From assembly GCA_025352085.1 (NCBI GenBank), contig JANXUA010000125.1, forward strand, positions 19,439-83,438: a stretch of DNA of 64,000 nt, in the 5' to 3' direction. The stretch is from Caulobacteraceae bacterium. Its GTDB lineage: Bacteria; Pseudomonadota; Alphaproteobacteria; Caulobacterales; Caulobacteraceae. Numbering within the stretch: position 1 is the stretch's first letter; every line of letters begins with the position of its first letter. Position numbers and translations under genes: made by a program. Under the pieces are notes generated by a model. The model was not told the DNA's origin and did no database searches. It was given only the letters and a program-made list of their open reading frames with translations. This document shows positions 37,691 to 46,296 of this stretch, one piece after another.

Positions 37691-39406
37691 ATGAGCGACG
37701 ACCCCCCGATCAACGACGAGACCTCCGCGCCGCCGATCAAGCGGGGCTTCGGCGCGGCGCTGGCGGTGTTTGGCGAGCGGCCGATTGCGGTCATGCTCGG
37801 CCTGGGTTTCGCCGCCGGCCTGCCCAATTTTCTGGTGTTCGACACCATGTCCGCCTGGCTGCGGGCCGCCGGCCTGTCGCTGGCGGTGATTTCGCTCTTC
37901 AGCCTGGCGACCTTGCCGTATTCGTTCAAATTCCTGTGGGCGCCGCTGGTGGATCGCACCGCGATCCCGTTTCTCACCCGCAGGCTGGGCCATCGCCGCT
38001 CGTGGATGGTCGCGGCGCAGACGTGCATTATTCTCGGGTTGATCGCGATCTCGACAGGCGATCCGAAGACTGGTCTCGGGTCCCTGGCCGCCTGCGCCGT
38101 TTTCACCGGTCTGGCGTCGGCGACGCAGGACATCGTCATCGACGCCTGGCGGATCGAGGCGGTCGACGCCTCGCGTCAGGGGGCCATGGCGGCGGTGTAT
38201 CAGTGGGGTTATCGGGTCGCCAATATCGTCGCCGGCGCCGCGCCGCTGCTGCTCGCCGACCGCATCGGGTGGAACGCCGCCTATGCGATCATGGCCGGAG
38301 TCATGTCGCTGGGGCTGGTCGCGGTCCTGCTCGCCCCGCGCGAGGCGCAACACTCTATCCGGCCCATTTCCACCGACGGCGTCGCCGCCGCGCCGGTGTG
38401 GGAGCTGACCGAATGGACCCTCCGCCTGGCGTTGATCCTGCTGGGCGCATTGTTTCTGGCCTCTGGCCTGGGCGCCAAGGCCGATCTTCTGGCCGGCGGT
38501 CTGAAACTCATCGGCGCGGATGGCGCGGCGGGGGCCTTGACGGCGGCGTGGACGGCCAAGCCCAACGGCGTCTGGCTGCAACTCCTGGCGGTGCTCGCCG
38601 GGTTCGGCGCGGTCGCCCTCGCCGCCTCGCCCGTGCCGGGCGTGCGCACCCGACCGGGCCTCTTTCTGTTTCATGCCCTCGGCGACCCCCTGGCCGATTT
38701 TTTCCGGCGCTTCGGCAAGCAAGCCGTCCTGATCCTGGCCCTGATCTGCCTCTACCGCCTGTCGGACTTCGTCCTCAACATCATGAACGCCTTCTACCAG
38801 GACCTCGGCTTTTCGCTCACCCAGATCGCCGAGGTGCGCAAGGTGTTCGGCGTCGGCGCCTCGATGATCGGGGTTTTTCTGGGCGGTCTGGCCATCGCGC
38901 GTCTGGGGGTGATGCGCCCATTGGTCGTCGGCGCCGTGGCCCTGCCGATCACCAACACCATCTTCGGCTGGCTGGCCTTGCAGGGACCCAGCGTCCACGC
39001 CCTCCTCATCGCCATCGGCGTCGACAACATCGTCTCGGCCTACGCCGGCACCTGTTTGATCGCCTATATGTCGAGCCTGACCGGCGTCGGTTTCACGGCG
39101 ACGCAATACGCCCTCTTTTCCTCGCTCTATTCCCTGCCGGGCAAGCTGATCGCCTCGCAATCGGGCCGGATCGTTGAGGCCGCCGCGCGCTCGGCGCAGA
39201 ACGGCGGACTGTTCGCGCCGCTGAAAGCCCTGTTCGTCCACGCCCCGCCGGAAGCCTTCGCCGCCGCCCTGGCCAAGTCCCAGGTCGCCCCGGCGGCGTT
39301 GGGCGCTGGCTATCTGGTGTTTTTCCTGTATTCCGGGTTCGTGGGCCTGGGCGCGATGGTGCTGGCGCTACTGGTGGCGCGCAAGGGCGAAACGCGTGCG
39401 CTCTAG
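37691..39406 (+). CDS. AmpG-like MFS permease (muropeptide transporter family)
   Basis: Major facilitator transporter of the PAT/AmpG type, 571 aa from ATG 37691 (the track's start at 37562 overlaps the divergent phosphotransferase start). RPIAVMLGLGFAAGLPNFLVFDTMSAWLRAAG and FKFLWAPLVDRTAIPFLTRRLGHRRSWMV are typical of AmpG, which imports anhydro-muropeptides for cell-wall recycling. It has a longer central insertion than E. coli AmpG, with extra hydrophobic segments. Specific transport is inferred from family. Confidence 0.88.
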   Translation: MSDDPPINDETSAPPIKRGFGAALAVFGERPIAVMLGLGFAAGLPNFLVFDTMSAWLRAAGLSLAVISLFSLATLPYSFKFLWAPLVDRTAIPFLTRRLGHRRSWMVAAQTCIILGLIAISTGDPKTGLGSLAACAVFTGLASATQDIVIDAWRIEAVDASRQGAMAAVYQWGYRVANIVAGAAPLLLADRIGWNAAYAIMAGVMSLGLVAVLLAPREAQHSIRPISTDGVAAAPVWELTEWTLRLALILLGALFLASGLGAKADLLAGGLKLIGADGAAGALTAAWTAKPNGVWLQLLAVLAGFGAVALAASPVPGVRTRPGLFLFHALGDPLADFFRRFGKQAVLILALICLYRLSDFVLNIMNAFYQDLGFSLTQIAEVRKVFGVGASMIGVFLGGLAIARLGVMRPLVVGAVALPITNTIFGWLALQGPSVHALLIAIGVDNIVSAYAGTCLIAYMSSLTGVGFTATQYALFSSLYSLPGKLIASQSGRIVEAAARSAQNGGLFAPLKALFVHAPPEAFAAALAKSQVAPAALGAGYLVFFLYSGFVGLGAMVLALLVARKGETRAL

Positions 39407-39740
39407 CGGCAAGGCGTCGCCGCCCGGGATCGTCGAGCACATTGTCGATGTCCTGCGGGCCTTGGGTCCAGTGGAATATCAGAGGTTCTTCGGCGGCTGG
39501 GGTCTTAGCCTGCACGGCAGGCAGTTCGGCATGGTGACGCGGAACGAGGAGCTTTATTTCTCGGTCGACGCCGCCCTGCGCGAGGAGTTGATCACCGCGG
39601 GCTGCGCGCCGTTCTCGTTCATGAAGGCCAAGGGCCTAGTGGTCGCCGAAAAACTGTATTCAGCCCCGCCGGGATGCGTCGACGATGCCGATGAGTTGTG
39701 CCTCTGGGCCGCCAGGGCGATCCGAGCGGCGGGGCTTTAG
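39396..39740 (+). CDS. TfoX/Sxy N-terminal domain protein
   Basis: 114 aa. PGIVEHIVDVLRALGPVEYQRFFGGWGLSLHGRQFGMV and EELYFSVDAALREEL match the TfoX N-terminal domain; the C-terminal TfoX domain is missing. In gamma-proteobacteria TfoX activates competence genes; the short alphaproteobacterial forms have no known role. GTG 39396 overlaps the ampG-like stop by 11 bp. Confidence 0.85.
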   Translation: MRSSGKASPPGIVEHIVDVLRALGPVEYQRFFGGWGLSLHGRQFGMVTRNEELYFSVDAALREELITAGCAPFSFMKAKGLVVAEKLYSAPPGCVDDADELCLWAARAIRAAGL

Positions 39741-39742
39741 GA

Positions 39743-40675
39743 TCAATCGTTGCGATGCCGCCCGAAATCGGGCTCGGCGGTTTCCTGGCCGGCGTCGATG
39801 ACGCCCTTGCGGATCGAGCGGGTGCGGGTGAAGAATTCCTCCAGCTTGTCGCCGTCGCCCCAGCGGATGGCGCGCGATAGGGCCTGCAGGTCCTCGTTGA
39901 ACCGCCCGAGCACTTCCAGCACCGCGTCCTTGTTGGCCAAAAAGACGTCGCGCCACATGATCGGATCGGAGGCGGCGATGCGGGTGAAGTCGCGAAAGCC
40001 GCCGGCGGAAAACTTGATCACCTCGCCGCGGGTGACTTCCTGCAGATCGTCCGCCGTGCCGACGATATTGTAGGCGATCAGGTGCGGCAGGTGCGAGGTG
40101 ACGGCCAGGACGAGATCATGATGCCGCTCATCCATCAGTTCGACCTTGGATCCCAAGGCTTCCCAGAACCGGGTCAAGCGGTCGAGCGCGGCCTGATAGG
40201 GCGCGTCACCCCGCGTGCGCGGGGTGAGAATGGCCCAGCGCCCGTCGAACAGGGTTGCAAAACCCGCGTCCGGACCGGATTTTTCCGTGCCGGCGATAGG
40301 GTGGCCGGGAATGACGAAGACGTCGGTCGGCATGACCAGGGCGAACGCGTCGGCTACCGCGCCTTTGACGGATCCAACGTCGGTGACGGTCGCGCCGGGC
40401 TTGAGGTGGGCGGCGACGGCGGCCGCCGCCGGGCCGATGGCCAAGGGGGGCGTGGCGAAGATGACCACATCGGCGTCCTGAACGGACTCGCACGGGTCGG
40501 CACACACCGCGTCGGCCAGACCCAGGGCGATGACGCGCTCGCGCACGGCGGCGCTGGTGTCATAGACCGTGATAGAGCCGACCACGCCGCGCGCGCGGGC
40601 GGCGCGGGCGACCGACGAGCCGATCAGGCCGCAGCCGACGATCGCCAGGCGTTCATACAGAGCCGGACCGGTCAC
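39743..40675 (-). CDS. tyrA: Prephenate/arogenate dehydrogenase
   Basis: NAD(P)-dependent enzyme of tyrosine synthesis, 310 aa. LAIVGCGLIGSSVARAARARG is the dinucleotide fold, VIPGHPIAGTEKSGPDAG contains the catalytic His, and FRDFTRIAASDPIMWRDVFLANK is a conserved C-terminal segment. No chorismate mutase or ACT domain. GTG 40675 overlaps the hisC stop (GTGA). The hisC-tyrA pair is common in alphaproteobacteria, where this aminotransferase also serves aromatic amino acids. It is often called tyrC in this group. Confidence 0.93.
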   Translation of the reverse strand: MTGPALYERLAIVGCGLIGSSVARAARARGVVGSITVYDTSAAVRERVIALGLADAVCADPCESVQDADVVIFATPPLAIGPAAAAVAAHLKPGATVTDVGSVKGAVADAFALVMPTDVFVIPGHPIAGTEKSGPDAGFATLFDGRWAILTPRTRGDAPYQAALDRLTRFWEALGSKVELMDERHHDLVLAVTSHLPHLIAYNIVGTADDLQEVTRGEVIKFSAGGFRDFTRIAASDPIMWRDVFLANKDAVLEVLGRFNEDLQALSRAIRWGDGDKLEEFFTRTRSIRKGVIDAGQETAEPDFGRHRND

Positions 40676-41778
40676 CGCGCGTCGCCGCTCATGAAAGCGG
40701 CCAGGGCGTCGACGACGGCGCGGTTATGCACTTCCAGCCCGATGGTGATGCGCAGATGGTGGGTCAGGCCATAGCCGGCCAGGCCGCGCAGGATCAGACC
40801 CCGCCCGGCCATGAAGGCCTCGGCCTCGGCGGCGGTCTTGCCGGGCGCGGTCGGAAAGCTGACCATGATGAAATTGGCCGAGGACGGCGTGACCTCCAGC
40901 CCCAGGCCGCCCAATTGCTGGGTCAGCCAGGGGCGCCATTGCTCGATCAGGGCCAGGGACTTTTCCTGAAACTCGGTGTCGGCCAGGGCGGCGACGGCGG
41001 CGGCCTGCCCGGCGATCGAGGTGTTGAACGGCAGGCGGATGCGATCGATCGCCTCGGCCACCGCCGCCGGTGCATAGGCCCAGCCGACGCGCAGGGAGGC
41101 CAGGCCATGCAGCTTCGAGAAGGTGTGGGTGACGACGACATTGGCGGCGTCCCGGGCCAGATCCAGGCCGTCGTTGAAGCCAGGATCGGTGTTGAACTCG
41201 GCGTAGGCCCCGTCGAGCACCAGCAAAACATTACCCGGCAGGCCCGCGTGCAGGCGCGCCACCTCGTCGGCGGTGATGAAGGTGCCGGTCGGATTGGCCG
41301 GATTGGCGAGGAAGACCAGCCGCGTGCGCTCATCGACGGCGGCTAGCAGGGCGTCGACGTCGATGCGATAATTGTGTTCGGGCGCGAACCTGACCTCGCC
41401 CTCATTGGCCCGCGCGCCGATGGCGTAGGCGCCAAAACCCCACTCGCCCTGGACGATATTGTCGCCGGCGCGCAGGAACACCTGGTTCAAGAGGGCGAAG
41501 ATCTCGTCGGTGCCGCAGCCGAGGATCAACCGGTTGGGTTCAATGCGATACTTTTCGGCCAGGGCGGCGCGCAAGGCCCCGCCGCGACCGTCGGGATACC
41601 GGCCAAGGTTTTCCGCCGCCGCGACAAAGGCTTCCTTCGCGTGCGGGCTGCAGCCCAGAATGTTCTCGTTGGCCGACAGCTTGACCGGATCGATCACGCC
41701 GTCGGCCCCCGATTTGCCCGGCGTATAGGGGTTGATGTCGAGAATCCCGGGGCGGGGTGTGGGAGTGGCGTCGGTCAT
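40672..41778 (-). CDS. hisC: Histidinol-phosphate aminotransferase
   Basis: PLP aminotransferase, 368 aa, acting in histidine synthesis and probably on aromatic keto acids. PLP Lys in VVTHTFSKLHGLASLRVGW; also LSANENILGCSPHAKEA, GCGTDEIFALLNQVFL and LVFLANPANPTGTFI. ATG 41778 overlaps the end of the DUF2125 gene (4 bp). Confidence 0.95.
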   Translation of the reverse strand: MTDATPTPRPGILDINPYTPGKSGADGVIDPVKLSANENILGCSPHAKEAFVAAAENLGRYPDGRGGALRAALAEKYRIEPNRLILGCGTDEIFALLNQVFLRAGDNIVQGEWGFGAYAIGARANEGEVRFAPEHNYRIDVDALLAAVDERTRLVFLANPANPTGTFITADEVARLHAGLPGNVLLVLDGAYAEFNTDPGFNDGLDLARDAANVVVTHTFSKLHGLASLRVGWAYAPAAVAEAIDRIRLPFNTSIAGQAAAVAALADTEFQEKSLALIEQWRPWLTQQLGGLGLEVTPSSANFIMVSFPTAPGKTAAEAEAFMAGRGLILRGLAGYGLTHHLRITIGLEVHNRAVVDALAAFMSGDAR

Positions 41779-42578
41779 GGCGGGGCGGTATGGCGAGGAA
41801 GGGGGCGGGGGTCAACAATGCCCCACGCGAAGGGCGAGTGCGGCGGGTCGTCCAAGCGCCGTATGTGCAACGTTCCGCCGGCCTTTGCCCATGACTGGAA
41901 AGCGTCGGAAAAATTGCGCCCGCGAAGCGCCCGGGCGTGGGTGTATGTCGCGTCAAAAATCGAGGTCTCCGGTGGTTCCATCCCCGCCGATGTGCGCGCC
42001 TGGTCCAACTCAATAAAAAGCGCCCCCTGATCGTTAGGGCCGGCCTTGGCGTGCAGATGAAACTCTGCAGCAGTGGACATCCAAACCGGTTGTGCACCCG
42101 CATTGGTGCCAACTCGCAACCCTATACCCTCGACGGAAATGCGTGGGGGCACGGCGCCGAAGTCGGAAAGGCTTCCACGCAATACCTTCGCCGTTACGAA
42201 CTCCAGATCGCCGTTTGGCCGGGTGATCACCACCCCCATCGGCGCGAGCATCACCCAATGGGTCGGCGCGGAAATATAGGCCTGAGCCTTGAGCACCGGC
42301 GCTGCAATTGACCAGCCAGACGCCTCGCCCCACCGCGCGTTCTGCAAATCGACGTTCAATCGAAACGGAAACCCCGACACCGTCCGGCTCGACCAGTCCA
42401 GCCGCCAGCCGGTCTGGGCCATCGACGCGCGCGCCGCGTCCATTCGTCGTTCGGTTTCGCCTTTCAGCCACACCCAACCAAGGCTCCAGGCGACGACGAA
42501 CACGACCGCTAATCCCCACGGAATGATCAAGCCCAGGCGACGGGGTTTGCGGGCGGGGCGGTTGTCGGGCAGGGTCAT
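41775..42578 (-). CDS. DUF2125 protein, shortened and possibly decaying
   Basis: 267 aa: N-terminal membrane anchor (LGLIIPWGLAVVFVVAWSLGW) then the DUF2125 region (MDAARASMAQTGWRLDWSSRTVSGFPFRLNVDLQNARW and VMLAPMGVVITRPNGDLEF). Family members are usually longer by some 60 residues; here the conserved part ends about GGTLHIRRL and the last 30 residues (DPPHSPFAWGIVDPRPLPRH) look unlike the family and overlap the hisC start. Third positions are noticeably less G/C-rich than in neighbours. It may be a truncated or relaxed gene. Confidence 0.72.
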   Translation of the reverse strand: MTLPDNRPARKPRRLGLIIPWGLAVVFVVAWSLGWVWLKGETERRMDAARASMAQTGWRLDWSSRTVSGFPFRLNVDLQNARWGEASGWSIAAPVLKAQAYISAPTHWVMLAPMGVVITRPNGDLEFVTAKVLRGSLSDFGAVPPRISVEGIGLRVGTNAGAQPVWMSTAAEFHLHAKAGPNDQGALFIELDQARTSAGMEPPETSIFDATYTHARALRGRNFSDAFQSWAKAGGTLHIRRLDDPPHSPFAWGIVDPRPLPRHTAPP

Positions 42579-42610
42579 GCGGGATTCGAAGCGACGGGAA
42601 CTCTAGAGGG

Positions 42611-43189
42611 ATGGCGGTGGAAGAGCCCGGCGAGCTTTGGGTGTTCGGTTACGGCTCGCTGATGTGGCGACCGGGATTCGACTATGTAGAGCGCCAGAGC
42701 GCCGTCCTCCATGGCCGCCGGCGGGCCTTCTGCATTTATTCGGTGCATCATCGCGGCACGCCGGCGCGGCCGGGCCTGGTTCTGGGCCTGGCGGCGGGCG
42801 GCGCGGTGCGCGGCGCGGCCTATCGCATCGCGCCCGCCGACTGGCACGCCGTCCACGCCTATCTGATGGAGCGTGAACAGCCGACCGAGACCTATGTCGA
42901 GGCCTACGCCGAGGTGCTCCTCACCGACGGCCGCCGCGCCCGCGCCCTCACCTTCCTGTCCGATCGCGGCCATCCGCAATGGGCCGGCGCCTTGAGCCAC
43001 GAGGCCCAGGCCGACCTGATCGCCGGCGCGCGCGGCCTGTCGGGGCGCAATATCGACTATCTGCGCGATCTGGTGGAGCATTTGCACGACGAAGGGATAC
43101 GCGACCACGGCATGGAGCGCCTACTGGCGTTGGTGGAGGCGCGCGAGCCTAAAAACCCCCTCCTCTTTATGGGGAGGGTCGAGACGTAG
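42611..43189 (+). CDS. ChaC-like gamma-glutamylcyclotransferase
   Basis: 192 aa. WVFGYGSLMWRPGFDYVERQSAVLHGRRRAFC is the ChaC/GGCT start (YGSLMW), and LMEREQPTETYVEAYAEV carries the catalytic Glu region. It cleaves glutathione to 5-oxoproline, which the oxoprolinase at the start of the window would use. The last ten residues (PLLFMGRVET) and the stop codon come from repeat copy E, which begins inside the frame. The native C-terminus seems to have been replaced. Confidence 0.88.
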   Translation: MAVEEPGELWVFGYGSLMWRPGFDYVERQSAVLHGRRRAFCIYSVHHRGTPARPGLVLGLAAGGAVRGAAYRIAPADWHAVHAYLMEREQPTETYVEAYAEVLLTDGRRARALTFLSDRGHPQWAGALSHEAQADLIAGARGLSGRNIDYLRDLVEHLHDEGIRDHGMERLLALVEAREPKNPLLFMGRVET

Positions 43190-43291
43190 CGGAGCGAAGT
43201 CCGGGGTGGGGAAGTCTCCTCAGACACAACACGTGCGCCAAGATCCCCACCCCGCTCGCTTCGCGAGTCGCCCTCCCCATAAAGGGGAGGG
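43157..43291. repeat. Dispersed palindromic repeat, copy E (enters ChaC-like CDS)
   Basis: 135 bp from CCCCTCCTCTTTATGGGGAGGG (slightly diverged) to CCCTCCCCATAAAGGGGAGGG, with GTCCGGGGTGGGG / CCCCACCCCG inside. The first 33 bp are translated as the end of the ChaC-like protein. It lies between that gene and the convergent plsC. Confidence 0.94.
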
Positions 43292-43299
43292 AAAGAGTG

Positions 43300-44007
43300 C
43301 TACTCCCCCAACAACGCCCGCGACCCCGTCTCCAACCGCTCCTCCAGAACCCGCATGAACTCGGCGCGCGGCAGGCCGGGCGGGATGGGTTCGAGGAATT
43401 CATAGACGATCACGCCGGGTCGACGAATAAAGCCGTGCGCCGGCCAGTGCGTGCCGGAATTGGTGGCCAGCGGGATGCAGGCGAGGCCCTCGGCGCGGTA
43501 GAGGGCGGCGATGCCGGGGTGGTATTCGCCGGTCTCGCCCGGCGCGACGCGCGTGCCCTCGGGATAGATCACCAGTTGCCGACCCGCCGCCAGCGCCGCC
43601 TTGCCGTCGGTGAGGAGTTTGCGCAGGGCCAGGGACCCGCCCTCGCGGTCGACCACGATCATGTCGACCTTGGCGCAATACCAGCCGTAGAAAGGGACGC
43701 GCGTCAGCTCCTTTTTCATCACATAACAGGCGTCGGGCAGGATCACGAACGGGCCCATGGTGTCGAACATGCACTGGTGCTTGGCGCCGATCAGGGCCGC
43801 GCCCGTGGGCAGGTGCTCCAGGCCGCGAAACTCGACGCGGACGCCGCATGTGGGGCCCAGGATGGCCAGCACGCCGCGCCCCCAGAATTTCATGGCGCCC
43901 AGCATCCAGCCCCGCGGGGCCAGCAGCAGCGGGATCATCGCCAGCCCGACGATCAGGGACCACAGGTAGAAAACGGCCACGAAGACCAGCGAACGGGCCG
44001 CGATCAT
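43300..44007 (-). CDS. plsC: 1-acyl-sn-glycerol-3-phosphate acyltransferase
   Basis: Membrane acyltransferase making phosphatidic acid. 235 aa from ATG 44007, which overlaps the ydcF stop (ATGA). One N-terminal hydrophobic segment, then the acyltransferase blocks: the usual HxxxxD is KHQCMFDTMGPF, block II YGWYCAKVDMIVVDREGG and block III LVIYPEGTRVAPGE, with IPLATNSGTHWP as block IV. Part of ftsE-ftsX-ydcF-plsC, a typical alphaproteobacterial envelope cluster. Confidence 0.93.
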   Translation of the reverse strand: MIAARSLVFVAVFYLWSLIVGLAMIPLLLAPRGWMLGAMKFWGRGVLAILGPTCGVRVEFRGLEHLPTGAALIGAKHQCMFDTMGPFVILPDACYVMKKELTRVPFYGWYCAKVDMIVVDREGGSLALRKLLTDGKAALAAGRQLVIYPEGTRVAPGETGEYHPGIAALYRAEGLACIPLATNSGTHWPAHGFIRRPGVIVYEFLEPIPPGLPRAEFMRVLEERLETGSRALLGE

Positions 44008-44612
44008 GCGCCCGTCGCTGTCTTGTCGGGGCCGCCCAGGCCGATAAACCACTCGCTGGCCAGGGCGGCGAGGAATTTGTCGTATTCGACGATCATCCGC
44101 CGCGCGCCCTGCGACGTGGCGCGCCAGTTGCGCACGTCCAGCTCCGCGGTCGCCACCGGATAGGCGGTGATGCGGACGCCCGGCAAGACGGCGTTAAGCT
44201 CGAGCATGGCGCGGGGCATGTGATAGTCGGCGGTGACCAGGATCAGGCTCGAAAAGCCCATCGCATGGGTCCATTCGGCCGCCTCGCGGGCGTTGCCGAT
44301 GGTGTCGGCGGCGGCGTAGCCAAGGTCCACGCAGCAGTCGAACACCGGCTTGGCGGCGCCAGTCACGCCCCACAGATCGCTGCGGCGCGCCTGCAGATTG
44401 ACCCCGGACACCAGCAGGCGTTGGCCGAGGCCGCTTTGCAGCAGGTTGGTGGCCGCCGCCAGGCGCAGGTCCGATCCCCCGGTCAGCGCGACGATGCCGT
44501 CGGCCGCCGCCGGCGTGTCGGCGGGTGTCAGCCGCGTGACCCGGTCGGCGAAGGTCAGCAGGCCCGCCGTCCAGATCAGCAGGCCGGTCAGCAGGGCCGT
44601 CAATCCTTTCAT
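44004..44612 (-). CDS. YdcF/SanA-family (DUF218) envelope protein
   Basis: 202 aa with an N-terminal hydrophobic anchor (LTALLTGLLIWTAGLLTFAD). DUF218 motifs: DGIVALTGGSDLRLAAATNLLQSGLGQRLLVSG, NAREAAEWTHAMGFSSLILVTADYHMPRAMLEL. Members affect envelope barrier function or peptidoglycan; the enzymatic reaction is unknown. The start region contains a duplicated CAGATATGAAAGG, giving two near-identical ATG contexts 14 bp apart. Confidence 0.9.
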   Translation of the reverse strand: MKGLTALLTGLLIWTAGLLTFADRVTRLTPADTPAAADGIVALTGGSDLRLAAATNLLQSGLGQRLLVSGVNLQARRSDLWGVTGAAKPVFDCCVDLGYAAADTIGNAREAAEWTHAMGFSSLILVTADYHMPRAMLELNAVLPGVRITAYPVATAELDVRNWRATSQGARRMIVEYDKFLAALASEWFIGLGGPDKTATGA

Positions 44613-44650
44613 ATCTGGCCTTTCATATCTGGCCCATCATATCGCGCCCT

Positions 44651-45523
44651 TCACGTCAGTCGCCTTAAGGCGCCGCCCGCGCCCAGACGGGCAAACACCC
44701 AACCGATCAGGCCGGCGATCAGCGGCCAGGGCAAGGCCGCCAACAAATCCCAATCATCCAACGCCAGGGCGGTGAACCACGGACGCGCGAACCGATCCGC
44801 GCCCCACAGGATCAGGGCGACCGCCAGCACCGCGCCGATCAGACCGCCGATAGTCGCCGACATGCTCACCGGACCTGGGAACTGGGCGGCCATGAATCGC
44901 TGCGTCGCGCCAAGACTCCTCAGCAAGGACATGCGGCCGCGCACGCGCCTGACCCCAATCCGCGCGGCGTGCGCCGCCAGGGCGGCGATGACGATCAAGA
45001 CCGCCAGCAGGGCCGCCGCCAGAGCGCCGGCGGCGATCAGGGCGGCGCGTTCAATCGGCGCGTTTTGGGTCCGGTGATCGTCATAGCGGGCCACAATGGC
45101 CTGGGCGGCGACGGGCGTGGCCAGATCGGCCTGCGTGACTTTGGCCCCGGGTCTCAGGCGGACGATGAGAAAGCGCGGCGCATCGACGCCCTGGCCCGCG
45201 GCGTCCATCAGGCCGCCGATCAGCGCGTCGTTGGGCGTCGGATCTTGGATCTGGACGCCGGCGACGCCGGCGTGGCGCCCCAGCAGGTCTTCGATGCGCG
45301 CGGCGGCGGCTTCGGAGGTTTCCAACCCATGGCCAAGGGCGGCGATGGTGATCGATTCGCCCCATTGCGCGCGCCAGGCCGTTCCGGCGCGGACGCCTGC
45401 CATGCCGATGATCGAGGCCGCCGCGCCGATCAGGGTCACAGCCAGGACGGCCATCCACAAGCCCATGCCGGTGGAGCGCGGCGCGAGCGGCGCGGGTCGC
45501 CAGCGGGCGACGTTCAGGCTCAC
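44651..45523 (-). CDS. ftsX: Cell division protein FtsX
   Basis: Membrane partner of FtsE at the septum, 290 aa. Four hydrophobic segments with a periplasmic loop after the first (about residues 45-160) and a C-terminal FtsX core: MSLLRSLGATQRFMAAQF, followed by three membrane helices. It overlaps ftsE by 4 bp. In most bacteria it links ATP hydrolysis to peptidoglycan hydrolase activation. Confidence 0.9.
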   Translation of the reverse strand: MSLNVARWRPAPLAPRSTGMGLWMAVLAVTLIGAAASIIGMAGVRAGTAWRAQWGESITIAALGHGLETSEAAAARIEDLLGRHAGVAGVQIQDPTPNDALIGGLMDAAGQGVDAPRFLIVRLRPGAKVTQADLATPVAAQAIVARYDDHRTQNAPIERAALIAAGALAAALLAVLIVIAALAAHAARIGVRRVRGRMSLLRSLGATQRFMAAQFPGPVSMSATIGGLIGAVLAVALILWGADRFARPWFTALALDDWDLLAALPWPLIAGLIGWVFARLGAGGALRRLT

Positions 45524-46239
45524 GCCGGGTCCTCTTCGTGCGGGTCGCGCGCGGCGTGCGGGACCAGCGACATGACCGTCCCGCCCGCGTCGCCCAGAAG
45601 ATCGGCCCGGCGGCTGGCGACCAGGACGGTGGCGCCGACATGGTGCATGTCGATCAGGGGTCCCAGGACGGCCGCCGCCGCCTTACCCTCCAACTCGCCG
45701 GTGGGCTCGTCGGCGATGATCAGAGTCGGTCGATTGACCAGAGCCCGCGCGAGCGCCAGGCGGCGCTGATCGAGGGGCGACAGGCGTTTGGGACGCTTGC
45801 CCATCTGGGCGGTCAGGCCCAGCCAGCCGAGCAGTTCGGCGATCTGATGACGACTGTCCTCGGCGCTGGCGCCGGTCGCGCGGACGGCCATGGCCACATT
45901 GTCGAAGGCGCTCAGGTCGTCGTCCAGGCGCAGGTCCTGAAACACCCGCCCGATGCGCCGCCGCATCAGGGGGACTTCGCGGGTCTTCAGGCGGCTCACA
46001 TCCTGACCGAACAGGTCGATGCGGCCCTGCGCGCGGCGCGAATTGAGACCGATCAGATCGAAGGCCTCCGTCTTGCCCGAGCCCGCCGGTCCGGTGAGGA
46101 GATAGAGCCCGCCCGGGTTGATGGCGAACGTGGCCTTGACGCCGCCGACGCCGCCGCCCAGCCGCACACCCTCGAACCGCACAACGGGCGGCGGGGTGGA
46201 GGCGCCTTCGTCGGCGGGGTCGGTGGGTGTTCTGGACAT
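45520..46239 (-). CDS. ftsE: FtsE-like ABC ATPase with degenerate signature
   Basis: ABC ATPase, 239 aa from ATG 46239 (the track's 46257 is a TTG six codons earlier). Walker A GPAGSGKT, Q-loop VFQDLRLDDDLSAF and Walker B TLIIADEPTGELE are intact. The signature LSGGQ is replaced by LSPLDQ (KRLSPLDQRRLALARAL) and the switch His is missing (TVLVASRRADLL instead of ...THD). Partner ftsX follows immediately. ATP binding seems possible; normal hydrolysis is doubtful. Confidence 0.88.
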   Translation of the reverse strand: MSRTPTDPADEGASTPPPVVRFEGVRLGGGVGGVKATFAINPGGLYLLTGPAGSGKTEAFDLIGLNSRRAQGRIDLFGQDVSRLKTREVPLMRRRIGRVFQDLRLDDDLSAFDNVAMAVRATGASAEDSRHQIAELLGWLGLTAQMGKRPKRLSPLDQRRLALARALVNRPTLIIADEPTGELEGKAAAAVLGPLIDMHHVGATVLVASRRADLLGDAGGTVMSLVPHAARDPHEEDPA

Positions 46240-46296
46240 GGACGCTAAAATGGGCAACCTCGTCTCGCCGAAACTCAGGCGTCCGGATTCGCTACC

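Noticed and set aside
36820-39177. 785-aa plus-strand ORF
   Set aside because: Antisense to the phosphotransferase and out of frame in the AmpG-like gene; its Arg/Gly-rich composition is that of a high-GC shadow frame.
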